Positions 7,974 to 18,010 of a DNA stretch of 38,228 nucleotides are shown piece after piece. How positions within the stretch are numbered: the stretch's first letter is position 1; every line of letters begins with the position of its first letter. The DNA is taken from the NCBI GenBank assembly GCA_014377625.1, contig JACMPG010000098.1, forward strand, positions 1 through 38,228, given 5' to 3'. The notes under the pieces were generated by a model that ran no database searches, had not been told where the DNA came from, and saw nothing but the letters and a program-made list of their open reading frames with translations. Source of the DNA: Spirosoma sp. GTDB taxonomy: Bacteria; Bacteroidota; Bacteroidia; Cytophagales; Spirosomataceae. The translations under genes were made by a program, and so were the position numbers.

Positions 7974-9923
7974 ATGAAAAAATGGCTTTATAGTCTTTTG
8001 TTCGTAGCCGCTTCGGTAACCGCTCAGGCGCAGACTACGCCTGTCGGTAGTTTCGTCCGCGACAATTACCAGAAATTCGAATACAAAATTCCGATGCGCG
8101 ACGGTACCAAACTGCACACCAACGTCTATATCCCGAAAGATGCATCGGCCACGAACGCCTACCCGTTTCTGATGCAGCGGACGTGCTACAGCGTCGCACC
8201 GTACGGGGTCGATGCGTACCCGAATGCACTCGGACCATCGGGCACGCTCATGCGCGACAAGTTCATTTTCGTGTATCAGGACGTACGGGGCCGCTGGGCG
8301 TCGGAAGGCACCTGGACCAATATGACGCCTAACCTGCCGGATCCGGGCGTCGCTACGACGGCTATGTCCGCTAAAAAAGGCAAAAAAGGAGCGGCAACAA
8401 GGCCCGTAGCCGGATCGCCCGATGAGAGTTCGGACACCTACGATACCATTGAGTGGCTGCTCAAAAACGTGCCGAACAACAACGGTCGCGTGGGGCAGTG
8501 GGGCATCAGCTACCCCGGTTTTTATACGGCGGCTTCACTGCCCGATGCGCACCCGGCCCTGAAAGCCGCTTCGCCACAGGCTCCCGTATCGGATTTTTTC
8601 TTCGACGATTTTCACCACAATGGTGCGTTCATTCAGGCGTATCTGTTCACGTTCCCAGTCTTTGGCGTTCAGCATCCCGAACCGACCACCAAAGCCTGGT
8701 ATAACGACGAGATCATCAAGACCGGCTCTAAAGACGGCTATCAGTGGCAGTTGGACCTCGGCCCCCTCAAAAACGCCGACAAATACTACAAGGATAATTT
8801 CTACTGGCAAGAAACCGTCAATCATCCCAATTACGACGAGTTCTGGCAGAAACGCAGTATCATTCCCGCCCTCAAAAACGTGAAACCCGCCGTGATGACC
8901 GTGGGTGGCTGGTTCGACGCCGAAGACCTTTACGGGCCGCTCAACATCTACAAAACCATCGAAAAAACCAGTCCCGGCGCGTATAACACGCTCGTGATGG
9001 GGCCGTTTGGACACGGACGGTGGAGCCGAGAAACGGGCCACACGCTGCACAGTAACGTATATTTTGGCGACAGCATCGCTACGTTCTACCAGCGCAATAT
9101 CGAAGCCAAGTTCTTCAACCACTTCCTGAAAGGCGCGGGCGATGGCAAAACCGGCCTGCCCGAAGCGTACCTCTTCAACACGGGCCGCAACGAGTGGAGA
9201 CAGTTTGACAAGTGGCCCGCTGCCGATGCCCAAACGAAGTCATTTTACCTGATGACCGACGGTTCGCTGGCTACCAACAAAATCATGGGATCGGTAGATG
9301 CGAGTGGCAGCAGCTTTTCAGAGTTTGTATCGGATCCGATGAAGCCGGTGCCGTATACCGAGGACAACACCACGACGATGGGGTTCACACCGTTCAATTA
9401 TATGTCGGAAGATCAGCGGTTTGCCGGCCGACGCCCCGACGTACTTACTTTCCAGACCGACGTCCTGACCGAGGACCTGACGCTGGGGGGCGAAATCATG
9501 GCGAAACTCAAGGTTAGCACCACCGGTACCGACGCTGACTGGGTTGTGAAAGTCATCGACGTTTATCCGCCCGACGAGCCGAACCATCCGTACATGCCCA
9601 ACAAAAACATTGTGTTGGGTAACTACCAGCAGATGGTACGCTCAGAAGCCATGCGCGGTCGGTTCCGCAACAGTTTCGAGAAACCCGAAGCGTTCAAAGC
9701 GAATGAAGTAACAGACGTAAACTTCCGGTTGCAGGATGTGCTGCATACCTTTAAAAAGGGCCACCGGATGATGATTCAGGTGCAGAGTACGTGGTTTCCG
9801 CTTATTGACCGCAACCCACAAACCTTTGTCGATAACATCTTCAAAGCCGACGAAAAAGACTTCAAAAAGCAAACCCACCGGGTATATGACAACTCGGTTA
9901 TTGAGGTGCAGGTGTTGAAGTAA
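7974..9923 (+). CDS. Secreted CocE/NonD-family serine hydrolase (S15-like)
   Basis: A 649-aa protein with a signal peptide (KKWLYSLLFVAASVTAQAQ, cleavage near 20). It has the X-Pro-dipeptidyl-peptidase/CocE alpha-beta hydrolase layout. Nucleophile S179 sits in GQWGISYPG, the proposed acid D315 in GGWFDAEDLYG and the proposed base H347 in GPFGHGRW. A C-terminal jelly-roll (from about 490: DVLTEDLTLGGEIMAKLKVS) matches the S15 C-terminal domain. The family cleaves acyl, ester or amide bonds, including glutaryl-7-ACA; the substrate here is unknown. An unusual Lys/Gly-rich insert (AKKGKKGAATRP, about 133-144) interrupts the region before the nucleophile elbow. A strong terminator follows. Confidence 0.9.
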   Translation: MKKWLYSLLFVAASVTAQAQTTPVGSFVRDNYQKFEYKIPMRDGTKLHTNVYIPKDASATNAYPFLMQRTCYSVAPYGVDAYPNALGPSGTLMRDKFIFVYQDVRGRWASEGTWTNMTPNLPDPGVATTAMSAKKGKKGAATRPVAGSPDESSDTYDTIEWLLKNVPNNNGRVGQWGISYPGFYTAASLPDAHPALKAASPQAPVSDFFFDDFHHNGAFIQAYLFTFPVFGVQHPEPTTKAWYNDEIIKTGSKDGYQWQLDLGPLKNADKYYKDNFYWQETVNHPNYDEFWQKRSIIPALKNVKPAVMTVGGWFDAEDLYGPLNIYKTIEKTSPGAYNTLVMGPFGHGRWSRETGHTLHSNVYFGDSIATFYQRNIEAKFFNHFLKGAGDGKTGLPEAYLFNTGRNEWRQFDKWPAADAQTKSFYLMTDGSLATNKIMGSVDASGSSFSEFVSDPMKPVPYTEDNTTTMGFTPFNYMSEDQRFAGRRPDVLTFQTDVLTEDLTLGGEIMAKLKVSTTGTDADWVVKVIDVYPPDEPNHPYMPNKNIVLGNYQQMVRSEAMRGRFRNSFEKPEAFKANEVTDVNFRLQDVLHTFKKGHRMMIQVQSTWFPLIDRNPQTFVDNIFKADEKDFKKQTHRVYDNSVIEVQVLK

Positions 9924-9947
9924 TCAGCAGCACTACCTATCTATCGC

Positions 9948-9977
9948 AGAAAAGACAGCTACACGGCTGTCTTTTCT
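9948..9977 (+). terminator. Intrinsic terminator after the CocE hydrolase
   Basis: AGAAAAGACAGC and GCTGTCTTTTCT form a perfect 12-bp stem around a 6-nt loop (TACACG), continuing into TTT. It lies 24 bases past the stop codon. Confidence 0.85.
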
Positions 9978-10019
9978 TTTGCCCATAATGTTTACATTCG
10001 CCCTCATTTCCACCGTCTT

Positions 10020-10901
10020 ATGCCATTAACCACCCGATTTATTGACCCGTTCACCGACTATGGTTTTAAACGACTGTTCGGTACAGAAGCCAACAAAGAA
10101 CTACTCATTGCTTTTCTGAACTTGTTTTTGCCACAGAAGCATCAGATAACTGAACTGCGCTATGCCCGTAACGAGTTTTCAGGTTTAAACGAAATGGACC
10201 GAAAAGCTGTTTTTGATTTGTACTGCATCGCCCAGAACGGAGATCGGTTCATAGTGGAACTACAACAGGCGCGACAGGTTTTCTTTAAGGACCGCAGCGT
10301 TTTTTATTCGTCGTATCCTATTCAGGAACAGGGACAGGTAGGGCGATGGAATTTTGAACTTCAATCCGTATATATGATTGCCGTACTGGACTTTATTTTG
10401 ACCGATAACGCTGATGTCGTCAGCACGGTACAACTCAAAGATCAGCATAATCAGGTGTTTTACGACAAGCTAACGTACATCTATATGGAGATGCCTAAAT
10501 TCACCAAAACCGAGGATCAGCTCGAGACACAGTCCGATAAATGGCTGTATATTCTGAAGTACTTGCCTCACCTGTACGAACGGCCCGACTGGATACAGGA
10601 GCGTATCCTGAATAATCTCTTCGATGCCGCCGAGGTTGCCAATCTGAGTCGTTCTGAACGAAGTCATTATGAAGAAAGTCTCCGAACTTACCGCGATCTG
10701 GAGAATACGCTCTCTTACAGTGAAGAAAAGGGACTACGACGAGGCATGGAGAAAGGCATGGAGAAAGGCATGGAGAAAGGCCAGAGGGATCAGCAGTTAG
10801 CAACCGCCCGGAAAGCACTCGAAGCAGGATTGTCTACTGCTATAACAGCTACGCTGACCGGGTTATCAGAGAAAGAGATAAGGGACTTGATGAATGACTG
10901 A
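10020..10901 (+). CDS. Rpn-family recombination-promoting nuclease / PD-(D/E)XK transposase-like
   Basis: A 293-aa protein opening with FIDPFTDYGFKRLFG, the hallmark of the PDDEXK (Rpn/'transposase_31'-like) family common in Bacteroidota. The nuclease motif is visible as D66 (AVFDLYC) and E80-x-Q82 (FIVELQQ). A helical C-terminal half ends in a tail with three exact GMEK-type repeats. Rpn proteins are DNA endonucleases that promote RecA-independent recombination and have been linked to phage defence. The gene is more AT-rich than its neighbours, in line with mobility. It is bounded by strong terminators on both sides, so it is a single-gene unit. Confidence 0.88.
   Translation: MPLTTRFIDPFTDYGFKRLFGTEANKELLIAFLNLFLPQKHQITELRYARNEFSGLNEMDRKAVFDLYCIAQNGDRFIVELQQARQVFFKDRSVFYSSYPIQEQGQVGRWNFELQSVYMIAVLDFILTDNADVVSTVQLKDQHNQVFYDKLTYIYMEMPKFTKTEDQLETQSDKWLYILKYLPHLYERPDWIQERILNNLFDAAEVANLSRSERSHYEESLRTYRDLENTLSYSEEKGLRRGMEKGMEKGMEKGQRDQQLATARKALEAGLSTAITATLTGLSEKEIRDLMND
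10743..10778 (+). repeat. Three exact 12-bp repeats in the Rpn-like gene
   Basis: GGCATGGAGAAA is repeated three times head to tail (10743-10754, 10755-10766, 10767-10778). Because 12 is a multiple of 3, copy-number change would add or remove GMEK units without breaking the frame. Confidence 0.95.
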
Positions 10902-10920
10902 CACTAACACTACTCTACCC

Positions 10921-10960
10921 AAACGCGAAAGAGCCAGCCACGTCTGGCTCTTTCGCGTTT
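10921..10960. terminator. Bidirectional terminator, 17-bp perfect stem
   Basis: AAACGCGAAAGAGCCAG (10921-10937) and CTGGCTCTTTCGCGTTT (10944-10960) pair perfectly around CCACGT. It sits between the convergent Rpn-like and DPP4 genes and can serve both. Confidence 0.85.
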
Positions 10961-10977
10961 GATTCATGTCAATCTAT

Positions 10978-13209
10978 TCAGTTCGCCACCTCGCCCTTCA
11001 GATACCGGTTCAGATAGTCGGTGTATTGACGATACAGCAACTGGTAGCTCGGCTGGTTGTACGATACGCCGTGTGCACCGGGAGGGTAGATGCGCAGATC
11101 GGCGTCTTTACCCGCATTTTCGAGGGCGGTCATTAGCTGGAAGGTGTTGCGAACGTGTACGTTTTCGTCCATCGTAGAGTGGGCCACAAACATCTTCCCG
11201 GCCAGATTTTTAGCGTAGGTTGTTACGGCACTCGCCTGGTATTTGGCGTCATTTTCGGGCAGTAATCCCATGTAGCGTTCGGTGTAGATACTGTCGTAGA
11301 GCCGCCAGTCCGTTACGGGTGCGCCCACGAGCGAGACCTTGAACACGCCGGGATGGGTCAGCATGGTGTAGCTGCTCATGTAGCCGCCGTAGCTATGGCC
11401 CCGAATGGCCATACGGTCACCAGCGACGTAAGAAAGCGACGCCATATAGTTAGCCGCTTCCACAAAATCCTGGCTCTCATATTTGCCAAGCTGCTCATAG
11501 ACAATCTTCTCAAAATCGCGTCCGTAGCCCCCGCTGCCCCGGTTATTCACGCCCACGACGATGTACCCTTCCTGCGCCAGCCACTGATGCCAACCTATTG
11601 ATGACCACTCGTTATACACCGACTGCGCCCCCGGGCCGCCGTAAATGTCCAGCATGACGGGGTATTTTTTGGTCGGGTCGAAGTTGAGCGGTTTGATAAT
11701 CGAGATGTCGATGCGCTGCCCGTCTGATGTAGTCAGGCTCGACAGTTCTTTGGGCGCGTACACGTGGCCCGCTACGTACTGAGCCACGGCTTCGTTGGCT
11801 TCGAGGGGTTTCAGTAGTTTACCCACCGCGCTGCGCAGTTCAACCTGCGTGGGCGTCTGTACGTTGGAGTAGCGGTCGATAAAATACTGCCCGTTCGGCG
11901 ACATATTGACCGTGTGCCGACCCGGTACGGTGGTGATACGCTGCTTATTTCTGCCATCGGTGCCAATGACAAATAACTGCCGTTCGGTGGGGGCGGCTTC
12001 GGTGGAGGTAAAATAAACCTTGCGGGTTTTGGGGTCGATGTGGTGCACGTAGGTCACCTCCCACTTGCCCTGCGTGACCTGGCCGAGCAGTTTGCCGCTG
12101 TAATCGTAGCGGTAAAGATGCGCAAACCCATCGCGGTCTGAGAGCCAGTAAAACTCGTTCAGTCCGGCGGGAAAATACAGCAGGTGGTCGATACCGGCGA
12201 AGAAATCGAAAATATCAACCCACGTTTTCGACGTTTCCTGCATAATCTGACGGGCAGTGCCGGTGCGGGCATCGGCCATAAACAGGCGCATATCGTTCTG
12301 CTTCCGGTTCAGGTGCATGATAGCCAGTTGCCCCGGCTGCGATGTCCAGTAAATACGCGGAATGTAACCGTCTCCCAAGTCCACTTTCATCCAGATGTTT
12401 TTCTGGGTAGCAAGATCAATGACACCAATGCGGACGGTCGGGTTTTTGTCGCCCACGCGGGGGTACGGCAGCGAGTCGAATTTCTCATCGAAGCCCCGGT
12501 AATCGGTCAGTTTATACATCGGTACCTGCCGTTCGTCCGACTGCCAGAAGGCAATCATCCGGCTGTCCGGCGACCAGTCCCAGGCCTGCGCCAACCCAAA
12601 TTCTTCTTCGTAAGCCCAGCCGAAGCGACCGTTGTAGAACGCTGACTTAGCATCGTTGGTCAGCTGCGTTTCTTTCTGCGTGGCAAAGTCGAACACGAAT
12701 AGATTGCCACCCCGTTCGTAGCCAATTTTCTGCCCATCGGGTGCGAGTTCGGCAGTTTGGGCGTCGCGAGCCACGAGTTTCAGACTCTTGTCAGTCAGCG
12801 AATACACGTAGTAATCCGACATGCCCGACCGCCGATAGACGGGCCGGAAGTTGGCCTGAAACACGATATTCTTCGCGTCTTTCGACCACCGAAAGGCATC
12901 GTACTGGAAGGGTTTATCGGTACCCGGAAATTTGAGCTTGCCCGTGGTGAAAACCACCGTTTCGGTCAGCGTAGCGGGGTCAAGCGTCTTGATGGTATCG
13001 CGCCCGGCCAGAAATGAGAATCGGCTACCTCCATCAATCCAGTTCACCGAGCGCGGCCCGCTGGAGCCACTGAGTTGCCGCCCCGCATTGAGGGCGTCGG
13101 TCAGGGTGGCGTAGGGTTGTTTGGTCGTTGCCGTACTGGGTTGCGCAACAACAGCGTGGGAAAATAAATAGACCGCCACGAAAACGGCCCGAATTGAGTA
13201 AGAAGTCAT
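10978..13209 (-). CDS. S9 family dipeptidyl peptidase IV-type serine peptidase
   Basis: A 743-aa exported protein from the ATG at 13209; a TTG 24 bases upstream would also keep the frame but lacks support. The N-terminus (MTSYSIRAVFVAVYLFSHAV) is a signal peptide ending near VVAQP. An eight-bladed propeller region carries the DPP4 Glu motif WAYEEEFG (around residues 199-206). The alpha/beta hydrolase domain shows S606 in GHSYGGY, D681 in STMDENV and H713 in PGAHGVS. It is predicted to release X-Pro or X-Ala dipeptides from peptides in the periplasm or outside the cell. It is divergent from the SusC gene (167 bp between starts) and, with the M14 peptidase, fits a peptide-scavenging locus. Confidence 0.93.
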   Translation of the reverse strand: MTSYSIRAVFVAVYLFSHAVVAQPSTATTKQPYATLTDALNAGRQLSGSSGPRSVNWIDGGSRFSFLAGRDTIKTLDPATLTETVVFTTGKLKFPGTDKPFQYDAFRWSKDAKNIVFQANFRPVYRRSGMSDYYVYSLTDKSLKLVARDAQTAELAPDGQKIGYERGGNLFVFDFATQKETQLTNDAKSAFYNGRFGWAYEEEFGLAQAWDWSPDSRMIAFWQSDERQVPMYKLTDYRGFDEKFDSLPYPRVGDKNPTVRIGVIDLATQKNIWMKVDLGDGYIPRIYWTSQPGQLAIMHLNRKQNDMRLFMADARTGTARQIMQETSKTWVDIFDFFAGIDHLLYFPAGLNEFYWLSDRDGFAHLYRYDYSGKLLGQVTQGKWEVTYVHHIDPKTRKVYFTSTEAAPTERQLFVIGTDGRNKQRITTVPGRHTVNMSPNGQYFIDRYSNVQTPTQVELRSAVGKLLKPLEANEAVAQYVAGHVYAPKELSSLTTSDGQRIDISIIKPLNFDPTKKYPVMLDIYGGPGAQSVYNEWSSIGWHQWLAQEGYIVVGVNNRGSGGYGRDFEKIVYEQLGKYESQDFVEAANYMASLSYVAGDRMAIRGHSYGGYMSSYTMLTHPGVFKVSLVGAPVTDWRLYDSIYTERYMGLLPENDAKYQASAVTTYAKNLAGKMFVAHSTMDENVHVRNTFQLMTALENAGKDADLRIYPPGAHGVSYNQPSYQLLYRQYTDYLNRYLKGEVAN

Positions 13210-13230
13210 AGATTCCTGAGAATAATTTAC

Positions 13231-13238
13231 CAAAAATA
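13231..13238 (-). promoter_or_regulatory. Candidate -7 box for the DPP4 gene
   Basis: The minus strand reads TATTTTTG, matching the Bacteroidota TAnnTTTG -7 consensus, 22 bases before the ATG. The containing 10-mer CAAAAATAGC (plus strand) recurs at 13287-13296. No clear -33 element is visible. Confidence 0.4.
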
Positions 13239-13308
13239 GCGAAAAGGATTTGAGTTGGTTTTGACTACCACCTACAGAAAAGATGGCAAAAATAGCATAT
13301 AATCAAGT

Positions 13309-13316
13309 TAATTTTG
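13309..13316 (+). promoter_or_regulatory. Candidate -7 box for the SusC/SusD pair
   Basis: TAATTTTG fits TAnnTTTG and lies 60 bases before the SusC ATG at 13377. The upstream -33 element is not obvious. Confidence 0.35.
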
Positions 13317-13376
13317 TCTGTAACTCGCACCTTCCGAAAATCGGAATAATCACATACCTACCAAATTAACTTGTTT

Positions 13377-16300
13377 ATGAGAAACAGGTACTTACTTGAC
13401 CATCAAGCTATTCAGACGTGCTGTCTGTTCTGGCTGACGCTCCTGCTGTGCGGCAGTGCAATTGCGCAGGGCAACCGCTACACCATAAAAGGCCGCGTGA
13501 CCGATGGCGTTGGCTCCGGCATTCCCGGCGTAACCGTTGTGCTGCGCGGCAGTTCGCAGGGTACAACAACAGTTGCCGACGGCTCCTACACCTTCGGCAC
13601 GACGGTAGCTCCCGGCTCGTACTCACTCACGTTTTCGTCCATCGGTTATACCGGCGATACCCGCGCTGTTACGCTGGGCAATCAGGAAACCATCACGACC
13701 GACGTAACGCTGGCCGAAGAAAATCAGACGCTCGATGAAGTTGTTGTGGCAGCGGCCACGCTCTCCGGTCCGCGCCGTCAGTTTGGCAATGCCATCAGCA
13801 CCATCAAAGCGCAGGACATTCAAAATTCCGGCTCGGCAGGTTTGCTCAACTCGTTACAGGGCAAAGTGCCGGGGGCACAGATTGTGCAGAACTCCGGCGA
13901 CCCGGCGGGGGGTATCAGCATTCGGCTGCGGGGCATCAAATCACTGGCAGGCAACTCCGATCCGCTGTACGTGGTAGATGGAGTCATTATCAGCAACGCC
14001 AGCGTCAACGTATCGCAACTGGCCCTGAGCAACGACATTGGCACGTCCAACCCGGGTCAAAACCGCCTGGCCGACATCAATCCCAACGATATTGCCACGA
14101 TCAACGTCGTAAATGGCGCGGCAGCGGCAGCACAGTACGGCTCACGGGCGGCAAATGGCGTAGTGCTGATTACTACCAAACGCGGCACCACCGGCGCCCC
14201 CCGCGTTACGTTCACGACCTCGTTCAATGTCAACGAACTGCGCAAATCCGTTCCAGTCAATACATATGGGAAGCAGTTTGGTTTTGCCGGGCTGCGACTC
14301 TATCCCATTGCGGGCGTATCGGCAGGCCAGATTACGGCCAATCCCGGTACGACAACGGTTGGTATCTTTCGCGATGGGGCCACGACCCAACTGGCTACCA
14401 ATCTGGTAGATGTGACGCGCTACAATTACTTCGACCAGATTTTCCAAACCGGCACGGGTACCGACAACAGTCTGTCTATTTCGGGCGGTCGCGACAACAC
14501 GCAGTACTATGTGTCGTTCGGCTACCTCAAAAATCAGGGGATCATCAAGGGTACTGATTTCACGCGCTACAACCTGCGGGCGCGGGTCGATCAGCGGCTG
14601 ACGAGCTGGGCCAAACTGAGCGCGGGGCTGAGCTACATCAACAGTTTCTCGAACGAGAAAGCGAACGGCAACGTATTTTACAGCCCCATCAACGCCATCA
14701 ACATCACCAATAATATCTATGACATCACCCAGCGCGACGCGGCTGGCAACCTGCTGGCGGTTGAACCCACCCGCGTAAACCCGCTCTCGACCATCGAGGA
14801 CATGAGCTTTACACAGTCGGTAAACCGTACCATCAGTGACCTGCAACTAAATCTCGCGCCCATCAAGGGGCTGAGTATCGACTACATTCTCGGCGTTGAT
14901 ACGTACGGGCAGGTAGGCAAAAACTACATCCGGCCTTACCCCTACCAGGCCGTAGCCGGATTGCCCCTGGCCCGCTATCCGTTTGGCTTTGCCGCTACCG
15001 GTAACAACGTATCGCTGCTGCTCAACTCCGACCTGACCGCCAGTTACGAACGGCAGCTTACCAATACTGTTAAACTGACCGGTATTGTGGGCTACAACTA
15101 CCAATTTAGCCAGCAGGATTACTCGACGGCAACGGGAAACACCCTCGCGCCCTTTATCGAAACCATCCGGGGGGCGGCCAGCACAACCGTACAGGCCAAT
15201 TACAGCCTTGACCGGTTCAGCCTAAGCGGTTATTTTGCCCAGGCAACAGTAGCCTACAAAAATCTGGCGTTCCTGACCGGGGCCATCCGGCGTGACCGGT
15301 CCTCGAAGTTCTCGGCTACTGAAACCAACCAGGTTTACCCTAAACTGAGCGGCTCGTTTGTGGTATCGGATTTGGGTTTCTGGAAAGCATCAACTATCGG
15401 CGAGACATTCAACAGCCTGAAACTGCGGGCCAGCTACGGCGAAGCGGGCAACCTGTCGGGCATTGGGTCGTATGACCGGTTTTACCAGTTTAGTCCGGTG
15501 GGCTTCCTCGGCAAAAACACCATCACCCCCGGCACCACGCTGGCCAACCCGTCGGTACGGCCTGAGCGCATGGCCGAGCTGGAAGGTGGTCTGGATATGT
15601 CGTTCCTCAATGACCGCATCAGCCTGGGCGTAACGGCCTACTCGCAGAAGATCTCTGACCTCGTGGTTCGACGCACGCTGGCCCCGTCAACGGGTGGTAC
15701 GGGTATTGTGAACAACGTAGGCTCCATGCAGAACCGGGGTTTCGAGATTATGCTGGACGCTACGCCCGTGAAGACCAAAGATTTTAGCTGGAACTTTACG
15801 GCCATCTATAACCACAACCGCAACAAAATCACCGACCTCGGCGGGCTGAACGTCATCGACGCCGGAGCCGAAGGTACGTCGGGTGCGCCCGTGCGTTTAC
15901 TATTGGGTCAGCCGGTGGGCGTGTTTTTTGGTACAGCCTATGCCCGCGATCCATCGGGCAATTTGGTGCTGTCCCCGTCGGGCTTCCCGATGTCAGAAAG
16001 AGCGTTGGTCGCTAACCCCGGCTCCGTTGACTACACCCCCGCCCGCACTGCCGACGGCAAGGTGGACGTAAGCAAACCGCTGGCCAACGTTATTATTGGC
16101 AATCCAAACCCGAAGTGGACCGGCTCGTTCAACACCAATTTCACCTACAAAGCACTCACCCTGCACGTTTTGCTCGACATTGTACAGGGTGTGCAGGTGT
16201 TCAATGCCGATAAGCGTACCCGACAGGGCGTGGGCCTGGGCGACTTTGCCGAGCGTGAACTGCGGGGCGACCTGCCACGCGGTTACATATTTGGCATCTA

Positions 16301-16573
16301 CAACACCCAGGAATTCCGCATCGATGACGGTTCGTATACCAAACTACCAAACTGCGCGAGGTAGCCCTGAGCTACGCACTGCCGCGTTTTGTGAAGCAGA
16401 TCAGTAGCCTGAGCATGACGCTGGTGGGCCGCAACCTGTATTCATGGGATAAGTACACGGGCTTCGACCCCGAAACCAATGCGGGCGGCACCAATGACCT
16501 GATCCGCAACGTTGACTTCGGCAACGTACCTATTCCCCGCACCTACCAACTCAAACTAACGGCATCATTCTAA
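13377..16573 (+). pseudogene. SusC/RagA-type TonB-dependent transporter, frameshifted near the 3' end
   Basis: The ATG is at 13377, after an in-frame TTG at 13371. The order is signal peptide (to about residue 31, AIAQ), carboxypeptidase-regulatory-like domain (YTIKGRVTDGVGSGIPGVTV onward), plug domain (LYVVDGVIISN) and a long beta-barrel. The open frame stops at TAG 16362-16364 after SYTKLPNCAR (995 aa). The expected C-terminus (LREVALSYALP to QLKLTASF) continues in another frame to TAA 16571-16573. The break coincides with an exact 8-bp tandem duplication; removing one copy restores about 1062 aa. Without it the last barrel strands and terminal Phe are lost, which should block outer-membrane assembly. 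Substrate unknown; flanking peptidases suggest peptides. Confidence 0.88.
16338..16353 (+). repeat. 8-bp tandem duplication (ACCAAACT x2) breaking SusC
   Basis: ACCAAACT occupies 16338-16345 and again 16346-16353. One copy gives the expected reading ...YTKLREVALSY; two copies shift the frame and bring in a stop 9 bases later. Confidence 0.95.
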
Positions 16574-16576
16574 ATC

Positions 16577-17876
16577 ATGAAAAAACTTCTGATAATCACC
16601 ATCCTGAGTGGGCTGCTGCTGACGCAGAATGCCTGCAACCAGGAATACCTGAACCCCAGCTCGGCCAGTCAGCCACAGGTTGTGGGGTCGGTAGACGGGC
16701 TGCTTACGCTCTGCAACGGCCTGCAATACCGCTACACCACCAACGGCGGGCTCAGTGTACCCTACAACGCTACGTCGGGCGGGGGTCTGACAACGGGCGA
16801 GCTGGCCGTGCTGAACGTGGGCAATATCAACGAAGCCAACCTGAGTACCGGAGCCGGTAACGTAACGCCCGACAACTCGGTAGTGGGCAACCTCTGGACT
16901 CAAAATCAGCTCGTTCGCGCCAACGCTGAACTGATTCTGGCCAACATCGGTATCGTGACCGAAGCGGGTACCAAAAGCGGTATTGTGGGTTACGCATCCA
17001 TTTTCCGGGCGTTGGCACTGGGTACGCTGGCGCAGTTTTTTCAGGCGGCTCCCATCACATCGGTCAATAATGCGCCGTTTGTGGATCGGGTCGCTTTACT
17101 TAACGAGGCCGTCGGCACGCTCGAAGCAGCCGCCACGCAACTGGCTTCGGCACCGGTATCGGCTAATTTCAATCTCGCAATAGCCCCCGGCATTGACATC
17201 CCGAACACGATTCAGGCTTTGATTGCCCGGTACGCGCTGCTGGCGGGTAACAACGACAAGGCCATTGCAGCCGCTGCCAAAGTTAGTCTGACGGCAAAAT
17301 CAGTCTTTAACTTCGACGATAACACGCGCAATCCGCTGTTTGAAGCGGCTTTTGGCAATAAGAATGTGTTTGAACCCACCGACGTAAACTTCGGTCTCAA
17401 GGGTGCGTTGGCTCCCGAAGCCAGCGATCAGCGGGTTCCGTTTTATACCCGCGCCACCCCAACCAACACGCAGAATCGGGGTACAGGCTTTTACGCCACT
17501 GCCACCACCCCCATTCCGGTTTATCTGCCCGGCGAGATGCTGCTGATTCAGGCCGAAGCGTATGCCCGCAAAGGTGACCTGGCCAATGCCGTTACGTTCC
17601 TGAACCGGGTACGCACCAAAACGCCCGCGCAGGATGCCTTTGGCGTTGGGGCCGGTTTACCCGCCTATTCGGGACCGGTAACGGCAGATGCTGCCCTGAC
17701 GGAAATCTACAAAAACCGGCAGATCGAACTGGCGTTTCAGGGGTTCCGGCTCGAAGACAGCCGCCGGTTTGGCCGGCCCGGGGGCAGCGGGTGCCGAACG
17801 TAACCGTAACTTCTTCCCCTACCCCAACGCCGAACGGATCAACAACACCGCTACTCCACAGGACCCGGCCAACTAA
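16577..17876 (+). pseudogene. SusD/RagB-type outer-membrane lipoprotein, frameshifted near the 3' end
   Basis: It starts 3 bases after the restored SusC stop. The signal ends in a lipobox-like LLLTQNAC (Cys20), so it is a surface lipoprotein lid for the SusC channel. SusD-type helical repeats follow, including LPGEMLLIQAEAYARKG and the family hallmark ELAFQGFRLEDSRRFGRPG. The open frame stops at TAA 17801-17803 (408 aa) after GGSGCRT. The expected end (AAGAERNRNFFPYPNAERIN and on to TPQDPAN) is in another frame to TAA 17874-17876. The shift maps to GGGGG at 17780-17784; four Gs would restore 432 aa. Loss of about 25 C-terminal residues might still leave a folded protein. A homopolymer sequencing error is an equally good explanation. 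Confidence 0.85.
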
Positions 17877-17885
17877 GCCTACTCC

Positions 17886-17945
17886 TGAATATCACAAACA
17901 AACATGCCCGTCTGTCGCGACGGGCATGTTTGTTTGTGATATTCA
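17886..17945 (+). terminator. Very long perfect terminator hairpin (27-bp stem)
   Basis: Bases 17886-17912 and 17919-17945 are exact inverted repeats around TGTCGC. The stem core is GACGGGCATG, followed by a T-rich arm. It starts 9 bases after the restored SusD stop and ends the SusCD unit. It overlaps the region upstream of the M14 gene, so the longer in-frame extension of that gene is unlikely. Confidence 0.9.
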
Positions 17946-18010
17946 TTACGCTTTTCAGATACCCGTTGTTATCTTCCGGCTTCACTCCCCTTACACTAAC
18001 TACCATCTTC

